In this document: one piece after another, positions 8,427 through 17,546 of the stretch | Position numbering within the stretch: the stretch's first letter is position 1 | How the letters are laid out: every line of letters starts with the position of its first letter | Assembly: GCF_003947455.1 (NCBI RefSeq) | Contig: NZ_QHJH01000040.1 | Coordinates: 1-47,361, forward strand | Length of the DNA: 47,361 nt | DNA from: Streptomyces sp. WAC 04229 | Lineage (GTDB): Bacteria > Actinomycetota > Actinomycetes > Streptomycetales > Streptomycetaceae | Direction: 5' to 3' | Notes under the pieces: model-generated | What the model saw: the letters and a program-made list of their open reading frames with translations, nothing else | The model's database searches: none | Told to the model about the DNA's origin: nothing | Translations under genes and position numbers: made by a program

Positions 8427-11396
8427 ATGCCGGACCGCGGCGGAGGCCCCCCGTCGGGGCCGCGGATCAGAGTGGGCCGCCCGTCCCGGCGTGTCCGAAC
8501 CCTGCTGCTGACACTTGGTGTCCTCGCCGTGCTCCTCATGGCGTTCACCATGTTCGCGGGGTTCTGGACGGACTGGCTCTGGTACCGGTCGGTCAACTAC
8601 TCGTCGGTGTTCACGACGACCCTGTGGACCAAGATCGGGCTCTTCTTCGTCTTCGGCTTGCTGATGGCGCTCGCCGTCGGGTTCAACATCTGGTTGGCCC
8701 ACCGCCTGCGCCCGCCGCTCAGCGCCATGTCGATGGAGCAGCAGAACCTCGACCGGTACCGGATGGGCATCGCCCCGTACAAGAAGTGGCTGCTGCTCGG
8801 CATCACCGCGCTGGTCGGCCTGATCGCCGGCGCCTCGGCGTCGGGCCAGTGGCGGACCTGGCTGATGTGGGTCAACGGCGTGCCCTTCGGCCAGAAGGAC
8901 CCCCAGTTCAAGCTGGACGTCTCCTTCTACGCGTTCGACCTGCCCTGGTACCGGTTCCTGCTCGGCTTCGGCTTCGCCGCCGTGATCATCTCGGTGATCG
9001 CCGCCGCGCTCACCCACTACCTGTACGGCGGGCTCCGCGTCACCAGCCCGGGCGCGCGCGCCACGGCCGCCGCCACCGGGCACCTGTCGGTGCTCCTCGG
9101 CGTCTTCGTCGCCTTCAAGGCGGTCGCCTACTGGCTGGACCGGTACGGGCTGGCGGTGAAGTCCAGCGACTTCAAGGCGACCGACAACTGGACCGGCCTC
9201 AGGTACGTAGACGCCAACGCCTACCTGCCGGCCAAGACGATCCTGTTCTGCATCGCCGTCATCTGCGCGCTGCTGTTCTTCGCCACCCTGTGGCGGCGCA
9301 CCTGGCAGCTGTCCGTGATCGGCTTCGGCCTGATGGTCCTCTCCGCCATCCTCATCGGCGGCCTGTACCCGGCGCTGGTCCAGAAGTTCCAGGTCCAGCC
9401 GAACGAGCAGGCCAAGGAAGCGCCGTACGTCGAGAAGAACCTGGCGGCCACGCGCGACGCGTACGGGATCGAGGGGACCCAGGTCTCCGAGTACCCCGGC
9501 AGGAGCGAGACGAAGGACAAGACCAAGCTCCGGGACGACGTGGACACCGCCGCGTCCATCCGGATCATGGACCCGAACATCATCTCGCCGACCTTCCAGC
9601 AGCTCCAGCAGATGCGTAACTACTACGCGTTCCCGACCAACCTGGACGTCGACCGCTACGCCAAGGACGGCAAGGACCAGGACACGGTCATCGGTCTGCG
9701 CGAGCTGAACCTGGCCGGCATCCCGAAGAAGAACTGGATCAACAACCACTTCCGCTACACCCACGGCTACGGCGCGGTCGCGGCCAAGGGCACCCAGGTC
9801 GACCCGGAGGGCCGCCCGGTCTTCACCGAGTCCGACCTGCCCTCCGAGGGGGATCTCGGAAAGTACGAGCAGCGGATCTACTACGGCGAGAAGACCACCA
9901 CCTACTCGATCGTCGGCGGTCCCCAGAAGGAGATCGACTACTCCGACGACACCGGGGAGAAGACCTTCAGCTACAAGGGGGACGGCGGGGTCGACCTGTC
10001 CAACCCGATCAACCGCGCGGCGTACGCCGCGGCGTTCAGCGAGCCGCAGATCCTCTACTCCGGTGCGATCGGCGAGGGTTCGAAGATCCTCTACAATCGC
10101 ACGCCCAAGGAGCGCGTCGAGGCGGTCGCCCCGTGGCTGACCATCGACGGCGACGCCTACCCGGCGGTGGTGGACGGCCGCATCCAGTGGATCGTCGACG
10201 CGTACACCACGACGAACGGCTATCCGTACGCCTCCCGTACAACGCTCGGCGACACCACAGCGGACTCCCTGACCGCGGCCAACGACCAGCGCGCGGTGGT
10301 GGCCCAGCAGAACCAGGTCAACTACATCCGCAACTCCGTGAAGGCGACCGTCGACGCGTACAGCGGTGACGTGAAGCTCTACCAGTGGGACACCAAGGAT
10401 CCGGTCCTGAAGACCTGGATGAAGGCGTTCCCGGACACGGTGAAGGACAAGAGCGAGATCTCCAGCGAGCTGATGGCGCATCTGCGCTATCCGCAGGACC
10501 TGTTCAAGGTCCAGCGCGAGCTGCTCACGCGCTACCACGTGAAGGACGCCAACACGTTCCTCAGCGGCAGCGAGGTGTGGCAGGTCCCGGACGACCCGAC
10601 CAACAAGTCGGGGGACGCGGTACCGCCGTACTACCTGAGCATGAAGATGCCCGACCAGAAGCAGCAGGCGTTCTCGCTGACGACGACGTTCACGCCCAAC
10701 GGACGTGACAACCTCAGCGCGTTCATGTCGGTCGACGCCGAGGCGGGCACGGGCGACTACGGCAAGATCAGAATCCTGAAACTGCCGACCAGCACCACCG
10801 TCGACGGACCCAAACAGGTGCAGAGCCAGTTCAACTCCGAACAGGACATCGCCGAGTCCATCAGGCTGCTGAGAGGCGGCGACTCGGAGGTCGAGTACGG
10901 CAACCTGCTGACCGTCCCGCTCGACGGCGGACTCCTGTACGTCGAGCCGGTCTACGTCCGCGGTGGCGACCTCAAGTACCCCTTGTTGCGCAAGGTGTTG
11001 GTGAGCTACGGCGGCAACACGGCCTTCGAGAACACGCTCGACGAAGCGCTCAACAAGGTCTTCGGAGCGCAGGCGGCCGAACCGGAGCCACCGGAGGACA
11101 CCGGCGAGGACCCCGGCCAGGACACGACGGAGCCACCGCCGACGTCCACCAACCCGACGGTCCGGGAAGCGCTCGCTGACGCGCAGGAGGCCTTCGACGC
11201 CGGCCAGAAGGCGCTGGAGCAGAAGGACCTGACCGGGTACGCCGAGGCGCAGAAGGACCTGGAGAAGGCGCTGCAGCGCGCCGAGGACGCACAGGCCAAG
11301 GCGGACCAGGGCGCCGGGGACAAGAACGGGGACGACAAGGCCAGTCCCAGCGCCTCCCCGAGCAAGGAGGCCGGCGGAGGCTCGGACACCGGCTGA
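8427..11396 (+). CDS. UPF0182 family integral membrane protein
   Basis: 989 residues from ATG 8427; GTG 8406 and upstream starts in the same frame cannot be excluded, since no candidate has a strong ribosome site. Roughly seven membrane helices fill residues 25-320. They are followed by a large domain, predicted to be extracytoplasmic, of about 550 residues with conserved [22 protein letters not shown] and [14 protein letters not shown] segments. The last 90 residues are an acidic, Pro/Thr-rich linker and a charged helical segment with heptad character ([15 protein letters not shown]). The family is widespread in actinobacteria and its function is unknown. Divergent from the PPA1309 gene. Confidence 0.92.
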   Translation: MPDRGGGPPSGPRIRVGRPSRRVRTLLLTLGVLAVLLMAFTMFAGFWTDWLWYRSVNYSSVFTTTLWTKIGLFFVFGLLMALAVGFNIWLAHRLRPPLSAMSMEQQNLDRYRMGIAPYKKWLLLGITALVGLIAGASASGQWRTWLMWVNGVPFGQKDPQFKLDVSFYAFDLPWYRFLLGFGFAAVIISVIAAALTHYLYGGLRVTSPGARATAAATGHLSVLLGVFVAFKAVAYWLDRYGLAVKSSDFKATDNWTGLRYVDANAYLPAKTILFCIAVICALLFFATLWRRTWQLSVIGFGLMVLSAILIGGLYPALVQKFQVQPNEQAKEAPYVEKNLAATRDAYGIEGTQVSEYPGRSETKDKTKLRDDVDTAASIRIMDPNIISPTFQQLQQMRNYYAFPTNLDVDRYAKDGKDQDTVIGLRELNLAGIPKKNWINNHFRYTHGYGAVAAKGTQVDPEGRPVFTESDLPSEGDLGKYEQRIYYGEKTTTYSIVGGPQKEIDYSDDTGEKTFSYKGDGGVDLSNPINRAAYAAAFSEPQILYSGAIGEGSKILYNRTPKERVEAVAPWLTIDGDAYPAVVDGRIQWIVDAYTTTNGYPYASRTTLGDTTADSLTAANDQRAVVAQQNQVNYIRNSVKATVDAYSGDVKLYQWDTKDPVLKTWMKAFPDTVKDKSEISSELMAHLRYPQDLFKVQRELLTRYHVKDANTFLSGSEVWQVPDDPTNKSGDAVPPYYLSMKMPDQKQQAFSLTTTFTPNGRDNLSAFMSVDAEAGTGDYGKIRILKLPTSTTVDGPKQVQSQFNSEQDIAESIRLLRGGDSEVEYGNLLTVPLDGGLLYVEPVYVRGGDLKYPLLRKVLVSYGGNTAFENTLDEALNKVFGAQAAEPEPPEDTGEDPGQDTTEPPPTSTNPTVREALADAQEAFDAGQKALEQKDLTGYAEAQKDLEKALQRAEDAQAKADQGAGDKNGDDKASPSASPSKEAGGGSDTG

Positions 11397-11478
11397 CACC
11401 CGGTGGCGGTCGCTGCCGACCGGCGTTCGAGCTGGTCAAAGCCCATCCCGCGCCGTGCTAGGGTTGTGAACACAACGG

Positions 11479-11552
11479 CGCGGGGTGGAGCAGCTCGGTA
11501 GCTCGCTGGGCTCATAACCCAGAGGTCGCAGGTTCAAATCCTGTCCCCGCTA
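11479..11552 (+). tRNA. Initiator tRNA-fMet (CAT), copy 1
   Basis: A complete 74-nt cloverleaf without encoded CCA. The acceptor arm CGCGGGG pairs with CCCCGC except at position 1, where C1 faces T72; an unpaired 1-72 is the initiator hallmark. The anticodon stem CTGGG/CCCAG has the three G-C pairs next to the loop CTCATAA, so the anticodon is CAT. The T-loop is TTCAAAT. A TAGGGT -10-like hexamer lies at 11459-11464. Confidence 0.95.
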
Positions 11553-11584
11553 CTGAAATCGTGGGCCATGCGCACACGACCTCG

Positions 11585-11616
11585 AAGGCCCGGATCCCAC
11601 AAGGGATCCGGGCCTT
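11585..11616 (+). terminator. Hairpin terminator after initiator tRNA copy 1
   Basis: A perfect 14-bp stem, AAGGCCCGGATCCC (11585-11598) with GGGATCCGGGCCTT (11603-11616), and a four-base ACAA loop. It starts 32 bp after the tRNA. Confidence 0.85.
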
Positions 11617-11783
11617 CTCTGGTGTGCGAACGCATGTGCCGGTGAGCGCGACGGCCGCGCCGCCAGGGGGAGTTGGGCCGATCTGTGTTTGACTTGTCGT
11701 CCTGTGGGCATGTCGACAAAACGCTGAAGTGACCTCACTGGCTGCGGTATACCGGGTGTGCCAAGGTTGCGGGTGGTGCGACT

Positions 11784-13604
11784 ATGAACGTTATGGGGGA
11801 CATGGCAAATCTGTTCGGGACAGGGCGTTTTGCGCTTCCGTCCGGTCAGGAGGAGGCCACGGACGAGGCTCAGGAGGCCGCCGACGAGGCCGCGGAGGAA
11901 GTGCGCCTGCGGCTGGCCGTCGACGGCGGTGACGTCGAGGCGATGAGCATGCTCGGCGCGATGCTGCTGCGCCGGGGCGACTTCGACGGAGCCGAGTCGC
12001 AGCTGCGGGCCGCCACGGCAGCCGGTGACCGGGCGGCCGCGAACAACCTCGGCGTTCTGCTGCACCAGCGTGGATACGCCGACGAGGCCGCGGGCTGGTG
12101 GCGGATCGCCGCGGTCGCCGGATCCGCGGCCGCCGCACACGCGCTGGGGCGGCATTTCCGCGAGCGCGGGGACGAGCCCGCCGCGGAGTACTGGCTGTGC
12201 CAGTCCGCCGAGCAGGGGCACGTGCTGGGCGCCTATGCCCTCGCCGACCTCCTGGAGCACCGTGGCGACGACGCCGGGGCCGGGCGCTGGATGCGGGCCG
12301 CGGCCGAACGCGGGCACCGGGAGGCGGCGTACCGGCTGGCGCGGACGCTGGACCGCGGCGCCGGGCCGGACCGCGACGGCGAGGACGCGGCCGCCGCCGG
12401 CGAGGAGGTCGAGCAGTGGTACCGGCAGGCCGCCGCACGCGGTCACCGGCGGGCCGCGCTGCACCTCGGGACGATCCTGGAGAAGCGGGGCGAGCTGAAG
12501 GAGGCCGGCCGCTGGTACCTCACGTCCGCCAAGGAAGGCGAGGCCCGCGCGGCCTGCGCGCTGGGCTTCCTGCTGCGCGACGCCGGGGACACCGAGAGCG
12601 CCGCCGTGTGGTGGCTGCGCGCCGCCCAGGACGGCGACGGCAACGCCGCCAACGCCCTGGGTGCGCTGCACGCCGAGCGCGGCGAGACCCAGACCGCCGA
12701 ACGCTGGTACCGGGCCGCGATGGACGCCGGGGACGACAACGGGGCGTACAACCTCGGCCTGCTCTGCGCCGAACAGGGCCGCACCGCGCAGGCCGAGCAG
12801 TGGTACCGCCGGGCCGCGTACGCCGGGCACCGGGAGGCGTCCAACGCGCTCGCCATCCTGCTGCTGCGCGGCGGGGACGAGACCGGCGCCGAGCCGTGGT
12901 TCTCCAAGGCGGCCGAGGCGGGCAGCGTGGACGCCGCCTTCAACCTCGGGATCCTGCACGCGGGTCGGGGTGCGGAGCCGACGGCGCTGCGCTGGTACGA
13001 GCGGGCCGCGGCCGCCGGGCACACGGAGGCCGCGCTGCAGGTCGGCATGGCCCGCCTGCGCGCAGGGGACGAGCGCGAGGCGGAGCGGTTCCTGCGGTGT
13101 GCGGCGGGGGGCGGCAGCGCGGAGGCCGCGTACCGGCTGGCGACGGTGCTGGACGCGCGCCGGCCGCCCGCGCCCGCGCACGAGCTGGGCGAGCCGGCGC
13201 AGGAGAAGTCGGAGTGCGAGGAGTGGTACGAGCGGGCGGCCTCGCAGGGCCACCGCCGGGCCCAGGTGCGGGTCGGGATGCTCGCCGCCGCACGGGGTGA
13301 CGTGGTGGAGGCGGCGCGGTGGTACCGGGAGGCGGCCGAGGCCGGGTCCCGCAACGGCGCGTTCAACCTGGGGCTGCTGCTGGCCCGCGAGGGCAGCGAG
13401 CCCGAGGCCGTCGTGTGGTGGCGCCGCGCGGCCGACGCCGGTCACGGACGGGCCGCGCTGCGGCTGGCGCTGGTCTGCGCGCGACGGGGGGATCTGGCGG
13501 AGGGGCAGCGCTGGGCGGACCGGGCGGTGTCGCTGGGCCCGGCGGAGGTGGGCGAACGGGCGGCCCGGCTGCGGGACGCCCTGCGGCAGGAGCTGTCGGC
13601 CTGA
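11784..13604 (+). CDS. Sel1-like / tetratricopeptide repeat protein
   Basis: 606 residues, almost all built from about 36-residue Sel1/TPR-type repeats of the pattern A-LG-LL-RGD-A--WYRRAA-AGH--A; I count roughly fourteen from residue 45 to the end. Such solenoids bind proteins and have no catalysis of their own. There is no signal peptide or membrane segment. The ATG at 11784 gives the longest product; ATG 11793 and ATG 11802 (after GGGGG) are alternatives, and the ribosome site does not settle it. The gene lies alone between two identical tRNA genes, each with its own terminator, so it is probably monocistronic. Partner unknown. Confidence 0.85.
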   Translation: MNVMGDMANLFGTGRFALPSGQEEATDEAQEAADEAAEEVRLRLAVDGGDVEAMSMLGAMLLRRGDFDGAESQLRAATAAGDRAAANNLGVLLHQRGYADEAAGWWRIAAVAGSAAAAHALGRHFRERGDEPAAEYWLCQSAEQGHVLGAYALADLLEHRGDDAGAGRWMRAAAERGHREAAYRLARTLDRGAGPDRDGEDAAAAGEEVEQWYRQAAARGHRRAALHLGTILEKRGELKEAGRWYLTSAKEGEARAACALGFLLRDAGDTESAAVWWLRAAQDGDGNAANALGALHAERGETQTAERWYRAAMDAGDDNGAYNLGLLCAEQGRTAQAEQWYRRAAYAGHREASNALAILLLRGGDETGAEPWFSKAAEAGSVDAAFNLGILHAGRGAEPTALRWYERAAAAGHTEAALQVGMARLRAGDEREAERFLRCAAGGGSAEAAYRLATVLDARRPPAPAHELGEPAQEKSECEEWYERAASQGHRRAQVRVGMLAAARGDVVEAARWYREAAEAGSRNGAFNLGLLLAREGSEPEAVVWWRRAADAGHGRAALRLALVCARRGDLAEGQRWADRAVSLGPAEVGERAARLRDALRQELSA

Positions 13605-13680
13605 AACCTGTCCGGCGGGACGCCGGGGCGGAAGCGATTTGCTTCTCGTCGTGGGGGTGACGTAATGTTCCATTCATCGA

Positions 13681-13754
13681 CGCGGGGTGGAGCAGCTCGG
13701 TAGCTCGCTGGGCTCATAACCCAGAGGTCGCAGGTTCAAATCCTGTCCCCGCTA
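13681..13754 (+). tRNA. Initiator tRNA-fMet (CAT), copy 2
   Basis: Identical base for base to the copy at 11479-11552, including the C1/T72 mismatch and the three G-C anticodon-stem pairs. The identity extends about 5 bases past the 3' end (CTGAA) and stops there. Possible promoter: TTGCTT (13639-13644), 18-bp spacer, TAATGT (13663-13668). Confidence 0.95.
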
Positions 13755-13761
13755 CTGAAGG

Positions 13762-13797
13762 CCGAGGGCCGGAATCCGAAAGGGTTCCGGCCCTCGG
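13762..13797 (+). terminator. Hairpin terminator after initiator tRNA copy 2
   Basis: A 16-bp stem with one G-U pair, CCGAGGGCCGGAATCC (13762-13777) with GGGTTCCGGCCCTCGG (13782-13797), and a GAAA tetraloop. Its sequence is unlike the terminator of copy 1. Confidence 0.85.
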
Positions 13798-13840
13798 TGC
13801 GTTTACGGCGAGCGCGGGGGAAGCCCCGGTCGCGGTCATG

Positions 13841-13875
13841 ACGAAGCCCCGGCACCGATGGCGCCGGGGCTTCGT
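13841..13875 (-). terminator. Hairpin terminator of the Fur-family gene
   Basis: The arms ACGAAGCCCCGGC (13841-13853) and GCCGGGGCTTCGT (13863-13875) are perfect complements over 13 bp with a 9-nt loop. It lies 16 bp beyond the Fur-family stop, between convergent units. Confidence 0.8.
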
Positions 13876-13890
13876 GCGTGCCGGTGGACC

Positions 13891-14307
13891 CTATGCCGCC
13901 GCGCAGTTCGGGCAGGTGCCGCGGTAGGTCACCTCGACGTCCGAGACGGTGAAGCCGAAGCGCTCCGAGTCGGGGAGGTCGGCCATCGGGTTGCCCGTCG
14001 GGTGGACGTCGCGGATCGCGCCGCACTGGGCGCAGACCAGGTGGTGGTGCGGCGTGTGCGCGTTCGGGTCGTAGCGCTTGGCGCGCTTGTCCGTCGCGAC
14101 CTCCAGCACCTCACCGAGCGAGACCAGCTCGCCCAGGGTGTTGTAGACCGTCGCCCGGGAGATCTCCGGGAGCCTGCCCACGGCCCTGGCGTGCACCTCG
14201 TCGGCCGTCAGATGGACGTGTTCGCCGTCGAGGACCTCGGCCACGACGCGCCGTTGCGCGGTCATGCGCCAGCCACGACCGCGCAGTCGTTCCAGTAGGT
14301 CACTCAT
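13891..14307 (-). CDS. Fur-family transcriptional repressor (CatR/PerR-like)
   Basis: 138 residues from ATG 14307. An N-terminal winged-helix domain (residues 1-85, recognition helix near ISRATVYNTLGELV) is followed by a metal-binding dimer domain. HHHLVCAQCG and the C-terminal CPNC supply the two CxxC pairs for the structural zinc, and the His cluster (about residues 86-88) suits a regulatory metal. It is divergent from a catalase gene 144 bp away. The same arrangement is known for S. coelicolor catR-catA, where peroxide inactivates the repressor, so a peroxide-sensing role is the best guess. The ribosome site is poor, and TAGGCT (complement of 14314-14319) sits about 6 nt before the ATG, which would fit a leaderless mRNA. 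Other Fur classes (iron, zinc, nickel) cannot be fully excluded. Confidence 0.9.
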   Translation of the reverse strand: MSDLLERLRGRGWRMTAQRRVVAEVLDGEHVHLTADEVHARAVGRLPEISRATVYNTLGELVSLGEVLEVATDKRAKRYDPNAHTPHHHLVCAQCGAIRDVHPTGNPMADLPDSERFGFTVSDVEVTYRGTCPNCAAA

Positions 14308-14315
14308 ACGACCAG

Positions 14316-14328
14316 CCTAGCAGCTAGG
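14316..14328. promoter_or_regulatory. Palindrome in the Fur-gene promoter
   Basis: CCTAGC-A-GCTAGG is a perfect 13-bp palindrome located 9-21 bp upstream of the Fur-family start and overlapping its possible -10. It could be an autoregulatory operator; this is inference. Confidence 0.45.
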
Positions 14329-14367
14329 GGGACCAGGTCCCGAACAGGTGTGACTTTGGAGCCGTGC

Positions 14368-14395
14368 TTGACTTAGACATTGTCCATTGTAGGAT
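14368..14395 (+). promoter_or_regulatory. Catalase promoter with overlapping Fur-box-like dyad
   Basis: TTGACT (14368-14373), a 16-bp spacer and TAGGAT (14390-14395) form a good main-sigma-factor promoter 56 bp before the catalase start. Inside the spacer GACA-T-TGTC (14376-14384) is a short dyad in an AT-rich stretch, the place where a PerR/CatR-type repressor would block transcription. Confidence 0.6.
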
Positions 14396-14450
14396 CGAGA
14401 ACGGCATTAGCCAAGGGACAGGTTTTGCAGGATTGGCGCAGGAGGCGTAC

Positions 14451-15902
14451 GTGACTCAGGGACCGCTCACTACGGAAGCCGGTGCACCGGTGGCCGACAA
14501 CCAGAACAGCGAGACCGCGGGCGTCGGCGGCCCCGTGCTCGTCCAGGACCAGCTCCTGCTGGAGAAGCTGGCCCACTTCAATCGGGAGCGCATCCCGGAG
14601 CGCGTCGTGCACGCCCGCGGCGCCGGCGCGTACGGCACCTTCACCGTCACCGCCGACGTCACCCAGTACACACGCGCGAAGTTCCTCTCCGAGGTGGGCA
14701 AGGAGACGGAGACCTTCCTCCGCTTCTCCACCGTGGCCGGCAACCTGGGCGCGCCGGACGCCGTCCGGGACCCGCGCGGCTTCGCGCTGAAGTTCTACAC
14801 CGAAGAGGGCAACTACGACCTCGTCGGCAACAACACCCCGGTGTTCTTCATCAAGGACGCCATCAAGTTCCCCGACTTCATCCACACCCAGAAGCGCGAC
14901 CCGTACACGGGCTCGACCGAGATGGACAACGTCTGGGACTTCTGGAGCCTGTCGCCGGAGTCGACGCACCAGGTGACCTGGCTCTTCGGCGACCGCGGCA
15001 TCCCGGCGTCGTACCGTCACATGGACGGCTTCGGCTCGCACACCTACCAGTGGAGCAACGAGGCCGGCGAGGCCTTCTGGGTGAAGTACCACTTCAAGAC
15101 GGACCAGGGCATCAAGACCCTCACCCAGGCAGAGGCCGACAAGCTCGCCGGTGCGGACCCCGACTCGCACCAGCGCGACCTGCGTCAGGCGATCGAGCGG
15201 GGCGAGTTCCCGTCCTGGACCGTCGGCGTGCAGATCATGCCCGTCGCCGAGGCGGCGAAGTACCGCTTCAACCCGTTCGACCTGACCAAGGTGTGGCCGC
15301 ACGCGGACTACCCGGTCATCGAGTTCGGCAAGCTGGAGCTCAACCGCAACCCGGAGAACGTCTTCGCCGAGGTCGAGCAGTCGATCTTCTCGCCGGCGCA
15401 CTTCGTGCCCGGCATCGGCCCGTCCCCGGACAAGATGCTCCAGGGTCGCCTCTTCGCCTACGGCGACGCCCACCGCTACCGCGTCGGCATCAACGCCGAC
15501 CACCTTCCGGTGAACCGCCCGCACGCCACCGAGGCGCGCACCAACTCCCGTGACGGCTTCCTGTACGACGGCCGCCACAAGGGTGCGAAGAACTACGAGC
15601 CGAACAGCTTCGGCGGCCCGTTCCAGACGGACCGCGCGCTGTGGCAGCCGGTCGCGGTCTCCGGTGTCACCGGCGAGACCGAGGCTCCGTCGCACGCCGA
15701 GGACGACGACTTCGTCCAGGCGGGCAACCTCTACCGGCTGATGACGGAGGAGGAGAAGGGGCGGCTGATCGACAACCTGGCCGGCGCCCTCTCCGATGTC
15801 TCGCGCGACGACATCGTCGAGCGCGCGGTGAACAACTTCCGTCAGGCCGACGGTGACTTCGGCAAGCGGCTGGAGGCCGCGGTCCAGGCCCTGCGCGGCT
15901 GA
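14451..15902 (+). CDS. Catalase (monofunctional haem, small subunit)
   Basis: 483 residues from GTG 14451, with GGAGG 5 nt upstream; the frame is open to 14364 but that part overlaps the promoter. It breaks down hydrogen peroxide to water and oxygen in the cytosol. Visible signatures: [11 protein letters not shown] (catalytic His, about residue 52), [24 protein letters not shown] (catalytic Asn), and [14 protein letters not shown] with the proximal haem Tyr. The length fits a clade 3 small-subunit catalase. The divergent Fur-family gene and the dyad in its promoter point to peroxide-inducible control. A hairpin terminator follows 31 bp downstream. Confidence 0.95.
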   Translation: MTQGPLTTEAGAPVADNQNSETAGVGGPVLVQDQLLLEKLAHFNRERIPERVVHARGAGAYGTFTVTADVTQYTRAKFLSEVGKETETFLRFSTVAGNLGAPDAVRDPRGFALKFYTEEGNYDLVGNNTPVFFIKDAIKFPDFIHTQKRDPYTGSTEMDNVWDFWSLSPESTHQVTWLFGDRGIPASYRHMDGFGSHTYQWSNEAGEAFWVKYHFKTDQGIKTLTQAEADKLAGADPDSHQRDLRQAIERGEFPSWTVGVQIMPVAEAAKYRFNPFDLTKVWPHADYPVIEFGKLELNRNPENVFAEVEQSIFSPAHFVPGIGPSPDKMLQGRLFAYGDAHRYRVGINADHLPVNRPHATEARTNSRDGFLYDGRHKGAKNYEPNSFGGPFQTDRALWQPVAVSGVTGETEAPSHAEDDDFVQAGNLYRLMTEEEKGRLIDNLAGALSDVSRDDIVERAVNNFRQADGDFGKRLEAAVQALRG

Positions 15903-15933
15903 CGTCCAGCACTGGACCGCTTGTCGCGGCGGC

Positions 15934-15965
15934 GGGCCGGATCCCCGGGTACGGGGGTCCGGCCC
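15934..15965 (+). terminator. Hairpin terminator of the catalase gene
   Basis: GGGCCGGATCCCC (15934-15946) pairs with GGGGGTCCGGCCC (15953-15965): 13 bp with one G-U pair and a 6-nt loop, followed by GTTTCG. Confidence 0.8.
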
Positions 15966-15976
15966 GTTTCGTCGTT

Positions 15977-16008
15977 CGGCCCGTCGGCCCGTCGGCCCGT
16001 CGGCCCGT
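15977..16008. repeat. Four tandem copies of an 8-bp unit
   Basis: CGGCCCGT is repeated four times without change just past the catalase terminator, then degenerates (CAGCCCTT) and runs into the stop end of the CBS gene. Looks like a slippage-prone microsatellite. Confidence 0.85.
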
Positions 16009-16015
16009 CAGCCCT

Positions 16016-16423
16016 TCAGGCCGTCACCGCCGGGGCACCCGGCCGCGAACGCGCCGGAGCCCAGCAGCGGATGATGTCGCGCACCGAGACGATGCCGGCC
16101 GGCTCGCCGCCCTCGAGCACGATGAGGTGCCGGAAGCCGCCGTGCGCCATGGCCGCGGCCGCCTCCTCCACGGTCCACGACGGTGCGGCGAAGACGACGT
16201 CGGTGGTGGTGTGGGCGTGGGCGCGCTCGATGTCCGGGTCCTGGCCCCGGCCCACGGAGACCAGGACGTCGCGTTCGGTGAGGATGCCGATGCCGTCGGC
16301 GTCGGGGTCGTGCACCACGGCCGCGCCGACGCCCCGTGCGGACATCAGGGCGGCGGACTGACGGAGTGTGTGGGCGGGGCCGATGGTGAGGACTACCTTG
16401 CTCATGATTTCGCGGACGAGCAT
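16016..16423 (-). CDS. CBS-domain pair protein
   Basis: 135 residues from ATG 16423, with AGGAGG upstream. Two CBS motifs in tandem form one Bateman module: VREIMSKVVLTIGPAHTLRQSAALM through ILTERDVL, and then AHTTTDVVFAAPSWTVEEAAAAM through GIVSVRDII. CBS pairs bind adenine nucleotides and usually regulate another protein, but this one has no other domain and stands alone. The frame runs into the CGGCCCGT repeat region at its 3' end. Ligand and partner unknown. Confidence 0.9.
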   Translation of the reverse strand: MLVREIMSKVVLTIGPAHTLRQSAALMSARGVGAAVVHDPDADGIGILTERDVLVSVGRGQDPDIERAHAHTTTDVVFAAPSWTVEEAAAAMAHGGFRHLIVLEGGEPAGIVSVRDIIRCWAPARSRPGAPAVTA

Positions 16424-16556
16424 GGGGTGGAGCCACCTCCTGCCGGTGATCCATGAGTTAGTTCACGGATTCACAAGTTCACAAGTGGGGGGACTCTCAG
16501 GGTGGCAGGTAAAGCGGGGGTCAACAAGGGGGCGTGAAGGGGGAGTCGGCGGGCGC

Positions 16557-17357
16557 TCAGTAGCGCTGGTTCAGATAGCCGAGGAGTTCGTCGTGCAGAC
16601 GGCCGTTCGACGCCGCCGCGTTGCCGCTGTGCGGGCCGTGGCGTCCGTCGAGGCCGGTGAAGGTGCCGCCGGCCTCCGTGACGATGATGGCGTTCGCGGC
16701 CATGTCCCAGAGGGACAGCTCGGGTTCGGCGCAGATGTCCACCGAGCCCTCGGCGACCATCATGTACGGCCAGAAGTCGCCGTACGCGCGCGTGCGCCAC
16801 ACCTCGCGGGTGAGGTCGAGGAAGCCGTCCAGCCGCCCCTGCTCCTCCCAGCCGCTGAGCGACGAGTACGCGAACGAGGCGTCCGAGAGCGTGGACACCT
16901 GGGAGACCTGGAGCCTGGAGGCGGAGGTCAGGCTGCGGCCGGTGAACGCGCCGTGGTCCTTGACCGCCCACCAACGGCGCCCGAGGGCCGGGGCGGAGAC
17001 CAGTCCGACCACGGGCTGGTAGCCGCCCTCGCCGGCCTCCATGAGCGCGATCAGGGTGGCCCAGACGGGGACACCCCGGACGTAGTTCTTGGTGCCGTCG
17101 ATCGGGTCGATCACCCAGCGGCGGGTGCCGGCGCCCGTGGTGCCGAACTCCTCGCCCTGGACCGAGTCGCGGGGGCGGGCGCGGGCGAGGTGGCCGCGGA
17201 TGAGTTCCTCGGCGGCCTTGTCCGCCTCGCTCACCGGGGTCATGTCCGGCTTCGTCTCGACCTTGAGGTCGAGGGCCTTGAAGCGGTCCATCGTCGCGGC
17301 GTCGGCGGCGTCGGCGAGCACGTGGGCGAGGCGGAGGTCGTCGAGGTAGTCGGGCAT
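16557..17357 (-). CDS. hisN: Histidinol-phosphatase (inositol monophosphatase fold)
   Basis: 266 residues from ATG 17357. It belongs to the Mg2+-dependent IMPase superfamily: GEEFG (metal-binding Glu near 70), [13 protein letters not shown] (Asp84, Asp87, the DPIDGT signature), and [15 protein letters not shown] toward the end. In Streptomyces and Corynebacterium this subgroup (HisN) removes phosphate from histidinol phosphate, the penultimate step of histidine synthesis; the assignment rests on the close match to the Streptomyces HisN type. It is not near other his genes. A general inositol phosphatase is the alternative. Confidence 0.87.
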   Translation of the reverse strand: MPDYLDDLRLAHVLADAADAATMDRFKALDLKVETKPDMTPVSEADKAAEELIRGHLARARPRDSVQGEEFGTTGAGTRRWVIDPIDGTKNYVRGVPVWATLIALMEAGEGGYQPVVGLVSAPALGRRWWAVKDHGAFTGRSLTSASRLQVSQVSTLSDASFAYSSLSGWEEQGRLDGFLDLTREVWRTRAYGDFWPYMMVAEGSVDICAEPELSLWDMAANAIIVTEAGGTFTGLDGRHGPHSGNAAASNGRLHDELLGYLNQRY

Positions 17358-17546
17358 GCGGCAACCGTATCGGCCCAGGACGGGCGGGAGCCACCAGGGG
17401 TTTGGCGGGCGTGGCGGATCACGGAGGGGAAGTCGCGGGGCGGATGGGCCCCGCCGGCCGTGCCCGACCCGGCGCGAGGACCCTTGACAGTGACCCCATA
17501 CCCGTCAAATCTGGGCACGAAGCCGCTCGGCCCGAGGGAGGCGACG

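Noticed and set aside
8388..11399. A 1003-codon open frame antisense to the UPF0182 gene
   Set aside because: It is a typical shadow in high-G+C DNA; the opposite strand has membrane helices and family segments, and this frame is Val/Arg/Leu-rich without domains.
11479..13754. The two identical tRNA genes as attL/attR of an integrated element
   Set aside because: Only the tRNA sequence is shared, both copies are complete, and the single gene between them is an ordinary Sel1 protein with no integrase or transfer genes.
15977..16008. A CRISPR-like array
   Set aside because: Units are 8 bp and contiguous, with no spacers and no cas genes.
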